The notes under the pieces were generated by a model. It saw nothing but the letters and a program-made list of their open reading frames with translations, made no database searches and was not told the origin of the DNA. Of a stretch of 64,000 nucleotides of DNA, positions 8,977 to 17,460 are shown piece by piece. The stretch lies in the NCBI RefSeq assembly GCF_003841505.1, contig NZ_REGA01000001.1:62001-126000 (forward strand), written 5' to 3'. The position numbers and the translations under genes are program-made. Source of the DNA: Natrarchaeobius chitinivorans. Lineage in GTDB: Archaea; Halobacteriota; Halobacteria; Halobacteriales; Natrialbaceae. The first letter of the stretch is position 1. Each line of letters starts with the position of its first letter.

Positions 8977-9330
8977 TTACGCCGCCCCGTCGTCTTCGTC
9001 GGCGAACTCGTCCGTCTCGTCGTCCACCGACGACCGAACGTCGTCGAGGTCGACGCCCTCCCGGAGTTGGTCGGGATCGATCGCATCCTCGAGCGTGCCG
9101 ACGTCGGTCACCGCCTCGAGCCCCCGTTCGTCGACGGCGGCTTCGATCGACTCGGCGTCGACGGCCGACGCGATCGATCCGTCGTCCGCCTCGGTGGCCG
9201 AGCGGAGTGCGCGTTTGACGGCGACGACCCCGAGGAGGGCGACACCGCCCGAGGCAACCGCTCCCGGAACGCCGTATCGTTTGTAGCCGATCGTCGCCGC
9301 TTTCTTGCCGATGGTGTAGGCTCCGATCAT
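8977..9330 (-). CDS. Small haloarchaeal membrane-anchored protein, function unknown
   Basis: A 117-residue protein starting MIGAYTIGKKAATIG. Residues about 22-40 (GVPGAVASGGVALLGVVAV) form one hydrophobic segment following a Lys/Arg-rich N-terminus; the C-terminal two thirds are strongly acidic with repeated Val-Asp-Glu-Ala stretches that look helical or coiled-coil. Not recognised as a named family; likely a conserved haloarchaeal hypothetical. The start was chosen at the ATG where acidic, membrane-like character begins, rather than the longer Arg-rich extension. Confidence 0.6.
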   Translation of the reverse strand: MIGAYTIGKKAATIGYKRYGVPGAVASGGVALLGVVAVKRALRSATEADDGSIASAVDAESIEAAVDERGLEAVTDVGTLEDAIDPDQLREGVDLDDVRSSVDDETDEFADEDDGAA

Positions 9331-9483
9331 CGTACGTCCGGTTGAATCGGTAGTGGGAAGAGGTCGCGGCTTTCGTGTGAGACCCCGTCGGGTAACCGGT
9401 AGCGTCTCGGCGGCGACACCGGTCCGTACACTCGCGACTGACTCACCCGGTCCGTACACTCGGGGGCGGCTCCACGGGTCCCA

Positions 9484-10839
9484 TCACTCGAGGGCGGCCG
9501 ACGCGTCCTCGATGGCCTCGCACAACAGCTCCACGCCGAGGTCGATTTCGCGCTCGGTGACGTCGAGCGGCGGGAGTAGCCGCAGCGTTTTGTGCCCGCA
9601 GCCAAGCGTCAGCAGGCCGCGTTCGAACGCCGCTCGAACGACGGCCTCGCGACGATCCGCCGCGTCGAACTCGAGGGCGAGCATCAGTCCGCGGCCGCGG
9701 ACGTCGACGACCGCATCCGTTTCGGACTCGACCTCTGAAAGACGCTCTCGGAGCTGTTTCCCGCGTTCGCGGACGTTCTCGAGTACGCTTTGCTCGCGGA
9801 TCGCGTCGATCGTGAGCGCGCCCTGCATCGAGGCGACGATATCGCCGGCCCCCCAGGTCGAGGAGAGCCGTCCCGTCTCCTCGGGGAAGACGTCGGATCG
9901 CGAGATGGTCGCGCCGACGCGAAGCCCTTTCCCGCTCGCGATGACGTCCGGCGTGAGATCCAGGTGGTCGACGGCCCACAGTTCGCCCGTCCGGCCCAGG
10001 CCCGACTGGATCTCGTCGGCGATCACCCGCAGATCGTACCGCTCGCGTAGCGCCTCGAGGTCGCGGGCGAACTCGGAATCCGCGACGCGGTAGCCGCCCT
10101 CGCCCTGTATCGGCTCGAGGACGAGAAAGGCCACCTCGTCGGGATCGATCACACCCTGCTCGGGGTGAAGTCTGTCAGCGACGACGTTGCCGCCCGGTCC
10201 GTCGGTCTTCCATCGGGTTTCGTACGCTTCCCGGCTCGAGGGATAGGGGACGGAGATTACCCCGGGGAGTTCGGGGAAACCCTGGCGGTGGACGGTTTTC
10301 GATCGGTTGAGCGAGAGCGCACCGAGCGTCCGGCCGTGGAAGGCCCCTTCGAACGTGAACGCGCGGTGGCCGCCGCGAGCGTAGCAGATCTTCATCGCGT
10401 TCTCGATGGCTTCCGCCCCGGAGTTCGAGAGGAAGACGCGGTCCATGCCGTAGTGACTCGTCAGGTCGGCGAGTCGATCCATCAGCTGTGACGGTCCCGG
10501 AAACGCGGCGTCGCTTCGCGGGTCGGACCCGCCGGGGCTGACGTAGAAATCCTGTCCGGCGATCTTCAGCGGGTCGACGAGATCGAACGCCTCGAGTTTC
10601 TCCCGGAGCTGTGGGTTGTTGTATCCAAGCGGCGCGGCGGCGACGTGGCTCGTAAAATCGAGCAACACGTTGCCGTCGACATCGGTACAGAACGGCCCGA
10701 TCGCGTTCGCGCCGGTATCCCAGACGAATTCGTAGACGTACGTGCTGGGGGCGGCAAACTCGTGGTGGTAATCGACCCACCGTTTCGCGCGCTCACCTGG
10801 AATCGTCTCGACCTCGGGTTCGACCGTCTCTCGATCCAT
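9484..10839 (-). CDS. Class III PLP aminotransferase (gabT/argD-like)
   Basis: A 451-residue fold-type I aminotransferase of subgroup II (omega-aminotransferases acting on 4-aminobutyrate, ornithine, acetylornithine or diamines). The PLP Lys is in VIASGKGL (about residue 300), the cofactor Asp in RVIADEIQSGLGRTG (about residue 262), and the phosphate-binding Ser/Gly loop in SNSGAEAIENAMK (about residue 135). The N-terminus binds the substrate entrance (VWDTGANAIGPFCTDVDGN). Substrate cannot be decided from sequence; 4-aminobutyrate-like is most common for haloarchaeal proteins of this length. It stands alone between convergent or tandem unrelated genes. Confidence 0.9.
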   Translation of the reverse strand: MDRETVEPEVETIPGERAKRWVDYHHEFAAPSTYVYEFVWDTGANAIGPFCTDVDGNVLLDFTSHVAAAPLGYNNPQLREKLEAFDLVDPLKIAGQDFYVSPGGSDPRSDAAFPGPSQLMDRLADLTSHYGMDRVFLSNSGAEAIENAMKICYARGGHRAFTFEGAFHGRTLGALSLNRSKTVHRQGFPELPGVISVPYPSSREAYETRWKTDGPGGNVVADRLHPEQGVIDPDEVAFLVLEPIQGEGGYRVADSEFARDLEALRERYDLRVIADEIQSGLGRTGELWAVDHLDLTPDVIASGKGLRVGATISRSDVFPEETGRLSSTWGAGDIVASMQGALTIDAIREQSVLENVRERGKQLRERLSEVESETDAVVDVRGRGLMLALEFDAADRREAVVRAAFERGLLTLGCGHKTLRLLPPLDVTEREIDLGVELLCEAIEDASAALE

Positions 10840-10886
10840 AGGTCGTCTTCGAGACAGGTCGGTAAAAGTGTCCGACCGACCGCCGG

Positions 10887-12206
10887 TCAGATGACGACGA
10901 GGATCGACGCAACTGCGCCGCCGAGTAACAAAATCACGCTGTAGACGGCGACCTGATTGCGAAGGACGCGATTCGACGACGTGGCGGTCAACATCGCCTT
11001 GACGACGATACTCGAGACCGTAGCCAGGAGGATGGCGATCGTCGCCTCCGCCGGCTCGAGTTGGCCACCGCGGTAGAGGACGACCGCGGAGGTCGTCGCG
11101 CCGGCACTCGAGACGAAGCCGCTCGCGACGGCGGTCGCGTAGAAGCCGAGGGTGCCGAACCAGCTTTCGGCGAGCGAACCGAACACGAGGACGGCGAGGA
11201 AGACGGCACCGAACGCGAGCGCGTTCTTCATCGAGAACGGGTTCTCGAGTTCCATCGGACCGGATTCGTGCCAGTCGGCAGTCAGCCCGGCGATGACGAA
11301 CGCGAGGACGATGACCGCACCGAGCGGAGCGATCGCCTCGACGAGGAGTGCGGTGTCGCCGCCGACGGTGAACCCGATGGCGATCGCGAGGTTTCGGGCG
11401 GCCATCGCGGCGTTCGCGAGCAAAATTGCGGCCACGGCGTAGGACGCGGCCGCGGGACGCTGTCGGACGTGATCGAGCATCGTTCCGACGACGGCGGTCG
11501 ACGAGGCTAGTCCGCCGAAAAAGCCGGTGACGGCGATCCCCCGGCCGCCGTAGGTCGAGACGATCGCGTAGTTGACGATACCGATCCCCGCGACGGCGAC
11601 GACCATGAGCCAGATGACCTGCGGTTCGATCGGGACGGACACTACGCCGAGATCCAGATTCGCCTCGGCAGGCAACAGCGGATAGACGACGAACGCGAGA
11701 ATCGCGAACTCGGTCGTCGAGCGCATCTCTTCCCGGGAGAGCCCCCAGGCGAACTCGTGTAACTCCCGTTTCAACACGAGCAGTAGCGACGAGAGTACCG
11801 CGACCGTCACTCCCTCAATGATAAAGCCGGCGGCGACCAGCGCGCCGATACCGTAGGCGACGAGCATCGACACGGACGTCGTCAACGAGAGGCCGGCGTC
11901 GTCCTCGCCGAGTAGTCCCTTTACGGCCAGCAACACCCCCTGAACGATTACGAGCAATCCACCGAGTACCAACAGCCCTTCGCCGACGTCCGTCTCGAGG
12001 GCCAGAAGCGTGAACACGGCCGCGAGCAAGCTGATCAACGAGAACGTTCGGATTCCCGCGGACTTCTGGGACCACTCGCGCTCGAGGCCGAGAAACATCC
12101 CGAGCGCGCCGGCCAGCGCGATACGGACGACTCTCTCGTCCAGGGGTCCGTTTCCGACCTGCAGTACGGCCTCATCCACTCGGTACTGTTCCACGTGAGA
12201 ACACAT
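10887..12206 (-). CDS. MgtC/DUF4010 family membrane protein
   Basis: A 439-residue polytopic membrane protein. The N-terminal part carries the MgtC/SapB motif ALGMFLGLEREWSQKSAGIR (about residues 26-45) followed by three hydrophobic helices; the rest is a DUF4010-like multi-helix domain with GFFGGLASSTAVVGTML (about residue 230) and a C-terminal GATTSAVVLYRGG. Around twelve membrane segments are apparent. MgtC proteins affect ion homeostasis or membrane energetics; the biochemical activity of MgtC-DUF4010 fusions is not established. The start MCSHVEQYRVDEAVLQ is preferred to an ATG 45 bases upstream, whose extension is Arg-rich and lies in the repeat tract. Confidence 0.85.
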   Translation of the reverse strand: MCSHVEQYRVDEAVLQVGNGPLDERVVRIALAGALGMFLGLEREWSQKSAGIRTFSLISLLAAVFTLLALETDVGEGLLVLGGLLVIVQGVLLAVKGLLGEDDAGLSLTTSVSMLVAYGIGALVAAGFIIEGVTVAVLSSLLLVLKRELHEFAWGLSREEMRSTTEFAILAFVVYPLLPAEANLDLGVVSVPIEPQVIWLMVVAVAGIGIVNYAIVSTYGGRGIAVTGFFGGLASSTAVVGTMLDHVRQRPAAASYAVAAILLANAAMAARNLAIAIGFTVGGDTALLVEAIAPLGAVIVLAFVIAGLTADWHESGPMELENPFSMKNALAFGAVFLAVLVFGSLAESWFGTLGFYATAVASGFVSSAGATTSAVVLYRGGQLEPAEATIAILLATVSSIVVKAMLTATSSNRVLRNQVAVYSVILLLGGAVASILVVI

Positions 12207-12222
12207 AAGAGACGCGCAGGCG

Positions 12223-12345
12223 CGAGTACGGGGACGCTCACGCGCAAGCACGAGTTTGGGGACTCAGGCACGGGTGAACGCGCAAGCACGAGTACGGGGA
12301 CCCTCAGGCACGAGTATGGGGATGCGCAGACACGGGTACGCCGGA
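12223..12345. repeat. Degenerate short tandem repeat tract
   Basis: About five imperfect units of 22-26 bases built on GCACGAGTACGGGGAC plus CTCAG lie directly upstream of the DUF4010 gene start. Units share the core ACGAGTAYGGGGA with scattered substitutions. There is no gene here: frames through it are low-complexity shadows. Confidence 0.6.
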
Positions 12346-12530
12346 CCGATACTGACAGTTACCGGACGAGCCTACGACCCGGCCGCGCTCGCACGGCACT
12401 GGCAGGGAGTCGCGTCGGAAATCGATGAACTCGACGAGACTCCCTCTGGTCGACAGCAGGCCGTCTCAGACGACCGTCTCACGGAGGCCGCCGCCGACCC
12501 CACGAGCAGTGTCACCGTCGTGAGCGCCGG

Positions 12531-12613
12531 TCGTACGGGTTACTGTACGTCGTTCCCGAAGACCGCGGGCGGCACCCGGTCGCTCCGGTACACAGTGACA
12601 GTAATCCGTATCA
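12531..12613. mobile_element. Palindromic element family A, copy A1 (77-bp core)
   Basis: Core 12534-12610 begins TACGGGTTACTGTAC and ends GACAGTAATCCGTA, forming long imperfect inverted ends; the interior differs from most copies and shares GGTCGCTCCGGTA with copy A2. Flanks are TCG (left) and TCA (right). The right TCA is the stop codon of the PadR gene read on the minus strand. Likely a non-autonomous MITE-like element; it may also act as a terminator for the PadR gene. Confidence 0.75.
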
Positions 12614-12886
12614 GAGTTCGACGTACTTCGCTTCCCACTCCCGTCGGGCCTCGAGTTCGCGCCGGCCTCGCCGCGTGAGGGTGTAGAAGTTCGTTCGGCG
12701 GTCTCGACGCCCTTTCTCGACGAGGCCTTTGTCGACGAGCGTATCGAGGTTCGGATACAGTCGTCCGTGATGAATCTCTTTCTCGTAGTACTCTTCGAGT
12801 TCCTCTTTGATTGCCAGTCCGTGGGGTTCCTCCTCGCCAGCGATGACGTAGAGCAAGTCACGCTGAAATCCTGTCAAGTCGTACAT
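12611..12886 (-). CDS. PadR-family transcriptional regulator
   Basis: A 91-residue single-domain winged-helix protein. The N-terminus (MYDLTGFQRDLLYVIAGEE) and the HGRLYPNLDTLVDKGLVEKG segment (about residues 40-59), in which the recognition helix is followed by the wing RRTNFYTLTRRGRREL, define the PadR-like group common in haloarchaea. It lacks the long C-terminal dimerisation helix of classical PadR, so dimers probably form through the last helix alone. A dyad AGTACCACTCGTACT lies 7-21 bases before the start and may be its own operator. The stop codon TGA is the flanking trinucleotide of palindromic copy A1. Confidence 0.9.
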   Translation of the reverse strand: MYDLTGFQRDLLYVIAGEEEPHGLAIKEELEEYYEKEIHHGRLYPNLDTLVDKGLVEKGRRDRRTNFYTLTRRGRRELEARREWEAKYVEL

Positions 12887-12892
12887 TGGGAA

Positions 12893-12907
12893 AGTACCAC
12901 TCGTACT
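12893..12907. promoter_or_regulatory. Dyad in front of the PadR gene, putative operator
   Basis: AGTACCACTCGTACT has 5-base arms and a 5-base spacer, placed 7-21 bases upstream of the PadR start on the minus strand and downstream of an AT-rich TATTAAAA box near 12919-12930. The position would block transcription start or elongation, as expected for autorepression. Confidence 0.45.
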
Positions 12908-13155
12908 TACTGTCGAATTTTAATAAGGCTATCGGGTTGTTACGAGCGAAACCGGAGAATTACCGGTGAGGAAAGGATGTCCGGTTCAGGACGAATGATA
13001 ACTCCTATGAGGGGTAGAACGGCTGAGCATACCTAACGTCTGGTTCATGTCTTCAGTGAGGTGATTTTGTATCTGTATACTTATATTCGGAGTGAAACAG
13101 TCTGTACTGTCGAAACTCGAGAGTACTCGATTTGAGTTACGTAAACAGGAAAGCA

Positions 13156-13242
13156 GATCGCGTGACGGAAAAAACGTCACGCGATCGCTTGCCGCCCTGA
13201 ATTGGTCCCCGCTGACGCTTCGGCCCTCCAAGCGAAGCGTCA
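13156..13242. repeat. Two consecutive perfect hairpins
   Basis: Hairpin 1: GATCGCGTGACG (13156-13167), a 7-base A-rich loop, then CGTCACGCGATC (13175-13186), 12 bp perfect. Hairpin 2: TGACGCTTCG (13213-13222), 10-base loop, CGAAGCGTCA (13233-13242), 10 bp perfect. Both contain the same core GCGTCA/TGACGC. Downstream on the minus strand of a 48-residue gene, so a terminator is possible, but the shared half-site suggests a repeated protein-binding site. Confidence 0.65.
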
Positions 13243-13319
13243 CCTGAAAGAATTCGCTGGCCCTACTTAAAGGTAACGACACAACCCTGAGTCGTGATAT
13301 GTTTCTGACCGACCAGCGT

Positions 13320-13466
13320 TTAAATGTGTTCCTCCTCCAGCACCCAGCCAATCGCGCGCTTGTAGTACGTGAACATCTCCTCGACGCCGTCGTGTCGCAT
13401 CTCCTCGCTTTCGAGGTGTTCTTTGAGAAACTCGTACTGCTCGCGGATCTCCTCTTCGTCGCGCAT
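13320..13466 (-). CDS. Small acidic helical protein (48 aa), function unknown
   Basis: A 48-residue frame starting MRDEEEIREQYEFLKEH. It is almost entirely charged helix with aromatic positions (YEFL, MFTYYKRAIGWVLEEE) at heptad-like spacing, and the codon third positions are GC-rich as in real genes here. It resembles small conserved haloarchaeal proteins of unknown role. The stop TAA overlaps the edge of a hairpin-rich intergenic region. No partner gene is evident; palindromic hairpin B1 lies about 70 bases upstream. Confidence 0.6.
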   Translation of the reverse strand: MRDEEEIREQYEFLKEHLESEEMRHDGVEEMFTYYKRAIGWVLEEEHI

Positions 13467-13532
13467 ACCACCAGCTAGTCTCCGAACGACAAAAACTCGG
13501 GGGGGATCCTATCGTCACAATTGAAGCGATTT

Positions 13533-13570
13533 GCACACCGATCGCACGACGCTTGTGCGATCGGGTGTGC
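13533..13570. repeat. Hairpin family B, copy B1
   Basis: GCACACCGATCGCAC pairs with GTGCGATCGGGTGTGC across a 7-base loop, with one bulged G. The same bulged arms recur in copy B2 near 47551, which shows common origin rather than chance. Confidence 0.6.
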
Positions 13571-13673
13571 AGTGACTACTACTATAACGGGGAGGACGAA
13601 CCCGGCGGCCCGAAACAACGGCAGGACGGCTCGAGGTCTGTAGCGGCTCGAGATTCATAGCCGAAACCAACAC

Positions 13674-15755
13674 TCAACACGTTCCGCCGACGTCTTCCCG
13701 CGTCTCACCGTCGACCGTGCTCCCGTCGCTGGTCACCTCTCCGGTGACGCTGATCACGTCACCCGACACCGTCGACCCGTCGAGGGAGATATCTCCGTAA
13801 GAACAGACGTCCCCACTGACGGTCGCATCCGCGACGTGGACGCTCTCGACACCGACGACGGAACCGGCCACGTTCCACCCGTCGATATCGACGGAACCGC
13901 CGGCCTCGAGGTCACCCGAGATCTGAGACGAAATCACCGATACGTCTTCGACTGCGTGGACGTGGCCAGTGACCGACGCTTCGACGACGTCGACCGATCC
14001 GGTCGCGTATACGCTCGAGGACCTGTCTTCGTCGATCGTCGCGTCGCCAGCGGCCCAGTTCTCTATGGCGAGGGCGAACCCGTGTTCGCGGTCGCCGTCG
14101 TACATCGTCACCCCGAGTTCGCTGTTTCGTACGTCGACCCGATCGCCCCGGCCGCCGCCGCCCGGATCGTCCTCGAATTCCGCGAGAGTGACGTCCGTCG
14201 TTTCGTTCGGCTCGAGAGTGGCTGTCTCGTCGAGTTCATTCCGTTCGCCGTTGATTTCGATTGCATCGGTCGGCCCGTCCCCCGACTCCAGATGGCCACC
14301 CGTGGAGAAATTCACCTCGGGTCCGCTCGGATCGTTCACCTGGACCGCATCCGACGTCGTCGAATCGAGCGATACTCCGTCGATTTCGGCGGTCTCCCCG
14401 CCGACGTTGCGAATCGTGAATACGACCTCGCTGTGGTCGTCGCCGGCCGTCCACGGGGATCCGACGAGCTCGAGGGAAGGCGGTTCGTCTCCTCCATCGC
14501 CATCGTCTCCGTCATCCTCGTCGTCTTCGTCGATTTCGAACGTCGCCGTTCCACGGACCGGCGCTTCGATCCCCCGCGTGTCTCGTGCGCCGACGCTCAC
14601 CGTGTACTCCTCGCCAGTATCCAGTCCGTCCGTGGGGATGGAGACGTTACGGTCGTCGACGTCGCTCGTCGAATCGGTCAGATCGACGTCGCCGGCGAGC
14701 GATTCGCCCTCGATCAGCCAGTCGGCCTCGACGAGCGCCACGCCGCCACGGAGGTCGTTCGGCTGACCGCGGTTGTCGATCGTCATCTCGATCTCGAGGT
14801 CGTCCCCGTAGTCGACTTCGCTGTCGTTTATCTCGACCTCGACTCGAGGCCCGGGGAGACGGTCGTCGCCGCTTCCGCCGCCGGTCGATCGCTCGATCTC
14901 ACCGAACTCGTTTCCGGGATCGTCGCCGTCGCCGACGACCGCTCTCGCGACGTGCAGGTCGTACTCGTCGTTCCCGAGTTCGATCGCGAGTTCGCCGGTT
15001 GCGTCGTCGTACCCCGCGACTGTGACGGTCTCGTCGTCCTCGAACGTCTCGTTCCAGGCCGACGGCGTCTCCGTGGGGACCGTGATTCTGATCGGATCGC
15101 CCGTCCGCTCGATCGGGACCGGTGCGGTCGGCCCGTCGACGATCGGATCGACCGTAACCGATCCGCTCGAGGTCGACGAGAGGGTTCCGTCGATCAGAAC
15201 GATCGTGATCGCGTCGTCGGTGACGAGACGCTGATCCGTCCCCGGCAGGACGACCGCCGTCTCCCCGAACTCGTTGAACGCGAGTGAGTGTTCGATTCGC
15301 GTGGTCGGGGCGGACCGATACTCGTTGTAGCCGGGTTCGTACGATAGCGTTCTGGTTTCGTGGGGGCCGAGCAATCGGTTCGCCAACTCGGCTTCGTCGT
15401 AGACCCCGACCGGTTCGGTCACCTGTGCGTTTTCGATCTCGAGCGTTCCCGGATCGCTCGTCTCGAGGGTACCAGTCGGGTTCGGGGGATTGGTCGCGAG
15501 CGATCTCGACGGGTACTGGGTACCGAGCGTGACGGCCGTCGGCTGTGAATCGCCGCTGGTTCCCGCCGTTCGAATCGCGTTTCGAAGCTCCTGCATTTCG
15601 TCGTGGACCGCCCGATTGTGATCGATCTCGACGGCCTCGTTTTCGACGGGGACGGCGTTGACCTGGTAAAGCGCCAGGGCCGAAAAGAGGATCGCGAGCA
15701 GCAAAACGGCCCCGATCTGGACCGTAACGGCCCGCTCGTCCCCGCCACGTACCAT
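13674..15755 (-). CDS. DUF7289-type pilin-like surface protein with bactofilin-like C-terminus
   Basis: A 693-residue secreted protein. Residues 1-25 (MVRGGDERAVTVQIGAVLL) form a class III signal/type IV pilin-like hydrophobic start, followed by LYQVNAVPVENEAVE, the usual DUF7289 N-terminus. The middle contains acidic beta-rich domains, one Ig/CARDB-like (about residues 310-400, EVEINDSEVDYGDDLEIEM) and a second after an Asp/Glu/Gly linker (about residue 430). The last 110 residues show regularly spaced SVDVVEASVTGHVHAVEDV-type repeats of the polymer-forming (bactofilin-like) beta-helix kind. Start chosen at the Met immediately before the membrane helix; longer frames add an Arg-rich tail. 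Probably a cell-surface or pilus-associated component. Confidence 0.8.
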   Translation of the reverse strand: MVRGGDERAVTVQIGAVLLLAILFSALALYQVNAVPVENEAVEIDHNRAVHDEMQELRNAIRTAGTSGDSQPTAVTLGTQYPSRSLATNPPNPTGTLETSDPGTLEIENAQVTEPVGVYDEAELANRLLGPHETRTLSYEPGYNEYRSAPTTRIEHSLAFNEFGETAVVLPGTDQRLVTDDAITIVLIDGTLSSTSSGSVTVDPIVDGPTAPVPIERTGDPIRITVPTETPSAWNETFEDDETVTVAGYDDATGELAIELGNDEYDLHVARAVVGDGDDPGNEFGEIERSTGGGSGDDRLPGPRVEVEINDSEVDYGDDLEIEMTIDNRGQPNDLRGGVALVEADWLIEGESLAGDVDLTDSTSDVDDRNVSIPTDGLDTGEEYTVSVGARDTRGIEAPVRGTATFEIDEDDEDDGDDGDGGDEPPSLELVGSPWTAGDDHSEVVFTIRNVGGETAEIDGVSLDSTTSDAVQVNDPSGPEVNFSTGGHLESGDGPTDAIEINGERNELDETATLEPNETTDVTLAEFEDDPGGGGRGDRVDVRNSELGVTMYDGDREHGFALAIENWAAGDATIDEDRSSSVYATGSVDVVEASVTGHVHAVEDVSVISSQISGDLEAGGSVDIDGWNVAGSVVGVESVHVADATVSGDVCSYGDISLDGSTVSGDVISVTGEVTSDGSTVDGETREDVGGTC

Positions 15756-15862
15756 GCAATCGAATACTCGTACCGACGTATACGTCTGCTGGCCGGCGTG
15801 TCTCCGACCGACGGTCGTCTGACGACCGATCGAACTCCCACCCGACCGCTCTCGAGAAGAGT

Positions 15863-16441
15863 TTACTCGTCCTCTTCGACGACTTCGGGATCGCTCATCG
15901 CACTCTGGAGGCTGTCGAGTCCGTTGATCCACTCCGTGACGAGACCGTACTCGAGGTCCTCGGCGATCTCGATCTCGAGGTCGTCACCGTCGATGATAAG
16001 CGTCCCGGCCTGTGCGGCGTAGCCGAGCGCCGCATCGAGGTCTTCCTCCGCTTCGGCGTCGGCCGCGGCACCGAGGTAGTCGCCGACGCTTCCCTCCTCG
16101 GCCGGCCCGCCGGCGATGTACTCCTCGGCTGCAAAGAAGACGCAGACCAGACTCGTCTGGACGCCGTCGACCAGTATGAGTTTCTCCTCGTCTTCGATGT
16201 CGACTTCTCCGAGAACGATGTCTCGAACGTCGCCGATCTCCGAGAGCGCGTCCTCCCGCTCGAGATCCCCGTCGTCGTAGGCTGCGACGATCTTCGCGAC
16301 AGCGATCGCGGTATCGTCCTGCAGATTCAACAGCAACCGGGCCGACGATTCGTCCTCTGGATCGATCTCTTCGTCTTTGATCCGGTCGATCCAGTTCTGC
16401 CAGCGTTCCTCCGAGTAGAACTCGGTCGGCGGATTGCTCAT
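15863..16441 (-). CDS. DUF2150 family protein
   Basis: A 192-residue acidic cytoplasmic protein beginning MSNPPTEFYSEERWQNWIDR, a start characteristic of the archaeal DUF2150 family. The body is alpha-helical with several short hydrophobic patches (TSLVCVFFAAEEYIAGG near residue 95) and no catalytic motif. Function of the family is unknown. It lies in tandem with, but 107 bases upstream of, the DUF7289 gene on the same strand. Confidence 0.88.
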   Translation of the reverse strand: MSNPPTEFYSEERWQNWIDRIKDEEIDPEDESSARLLLNLQDDTAIAVAKIVAAYDDGDLEREDALSEIGDVRDIVLGEVDIEDEEKLILVDGVQTSLVCVFFAAEEYIAGGPAEEGSVGDYLGAAADAEAEEDLDAALGYAAQAGTLIIDGDDLEIEIAEDLEYGLVTEWINGLDSLQSAMSDPEVVEEDE

Positions 16442-16517
16442 ACAGACACCTACACCGGCCGCTTGAAATGCCTTTCTCTACCTGTACGGCGAGCCAACTG
16501 AACCGGAAACTGGGGTT

Positions 16518-17366
16518 TCACGCTCGCTCGAGCGTCTTTTCGGTGTCGATGCCGTACACTGCTTTCGGCGTCTCGACGTGGGCCGTTCGGACCGCGTCGT
16601 CCAGACCGTTCTCGAGCATCCAGCGCACTCGGCGGGGAACGGTCTTCGGACCGAGGACGGCACCCGGTCGGTCGGGATCGTCGACGTAGTCGGTTTCCAT
16701 CAGGAACGGTTCGCCGCGCTCGGCGGCGACCTCGAGGCGGTCTTTCTCGCTCATGACGCTCGGAACCGGTCCCTCGAGTCGACCGCCCGCGTAGTGTTTG
16801 ACGACCTTGTGTGCGGGGAGTCCGACGTCTGCCGCCCAGTCGGTCACGTCGGTCATCTCCTCGCTGGCTTCCGCGTGGAGTTGCACCGCACACTCGAGGT
16901 CGGCGGCGCGCTCGAACGCCCGACGCATGACCGCGTTCGAGGCTTCCCAGACGGCGTCGTCGACGTCGTAGTGGGGACGGCCGGATTTCAGCGCGAGCGC
17001 CCGTCCGTCGGCGACGAACTCGGCCGCCACGTCGATCCCGCCGCGCATGATCTCGCCGGCCTCTGTCGGATCGTATCCCCGCTCGTCGACGAGCCGCGAG
17101 ATCAGTCCCGGGTGGACGCCGAGTACCGGCCACGCGCGGCCCTCGAGTTCGGCCGACGCTGCCTCGACGATTTCGATCGTCCGCTCGAACACGGGTCTGA
17201 AATCCTCTCCCGCCTCGGCCTCGACGCCCAGGTGCCAGGATGGTTTGTTCACGACGAGCAGGTGCGTCCCGCCGAGTCGGGCGAAGTCCCTGACGGCGTC
17301 GATACCGCGATGGTTGTCCGGATCGAGGTGGAGGTGATTGTCGAGAACCGGCGTTCCGTCGATCAT
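16518..17366 (-). CDS. TatD-family metal-dependent hydrolase
   Basis: A 282-residue TIM-barrel amidohydrolase-superfamily protein. The metal site motif LDNHLHLDP (residues 7-15), the conserved GVHPG (about residue 105), LKSGRPHYD, QLHAEAS (about residue 190), KHYAGG and the terminal METDY carboxylate (about residue 235) are in the usual order. TatD proteins are metal-dependent DNases or related phosphodiesterases/hydrolases, and this archaeal branch is uncharacterised. The start MIDGTPVLDNH puts the first metal ligands near the N-terminus as usual. Divergent from a winged-helix regulator across a 3 x 23-bp tandem repeat. Confidence 0.88.
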   Translation of the reverse strand: MIDGTPVLDNHLHLDPDNHRGIDAVRDFARLGGTHLLVVNKPSWHLGVEAEAGEDFRPVFERTIEIVEAASAELEGRAWPVLGVHPGLISRLVDERGYDPTEAGEIMRGGIDVAAEFVADGRALALKSGRPHYDVDDAVWEASNAVMRRAFERAADLECAVQLHAEASEEMTDVTDWAADVGLPAHKVVKHYAGGRLEGPVPSVMSEKDRLEVAAERGEPFLMETDYVDDPDRPGAVLGPKTVPRRVRWMLENGLDDAVRTAHVETPKAVYGIDTEKTLERA

Positions 17367-17460
17367 AGCCTTCGATAGCGTCGGCGCGGTGGAAAACGCA
17401 CCGACTTCGATCGAGCTCCGCGCTCGGGCGAAGCCGATACGTGCGATCGGCCGGGTCGAC

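Larger units (their letters stand above)
12887..13319. other. Intergenic stretch holding operator-like dyad and twin hairpins
   Basis: No gene was recognised in these 430 bases. The right half carries two strong hairpins listed separately; the left part holds the PadR promoter region. Confidence 0.5.
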
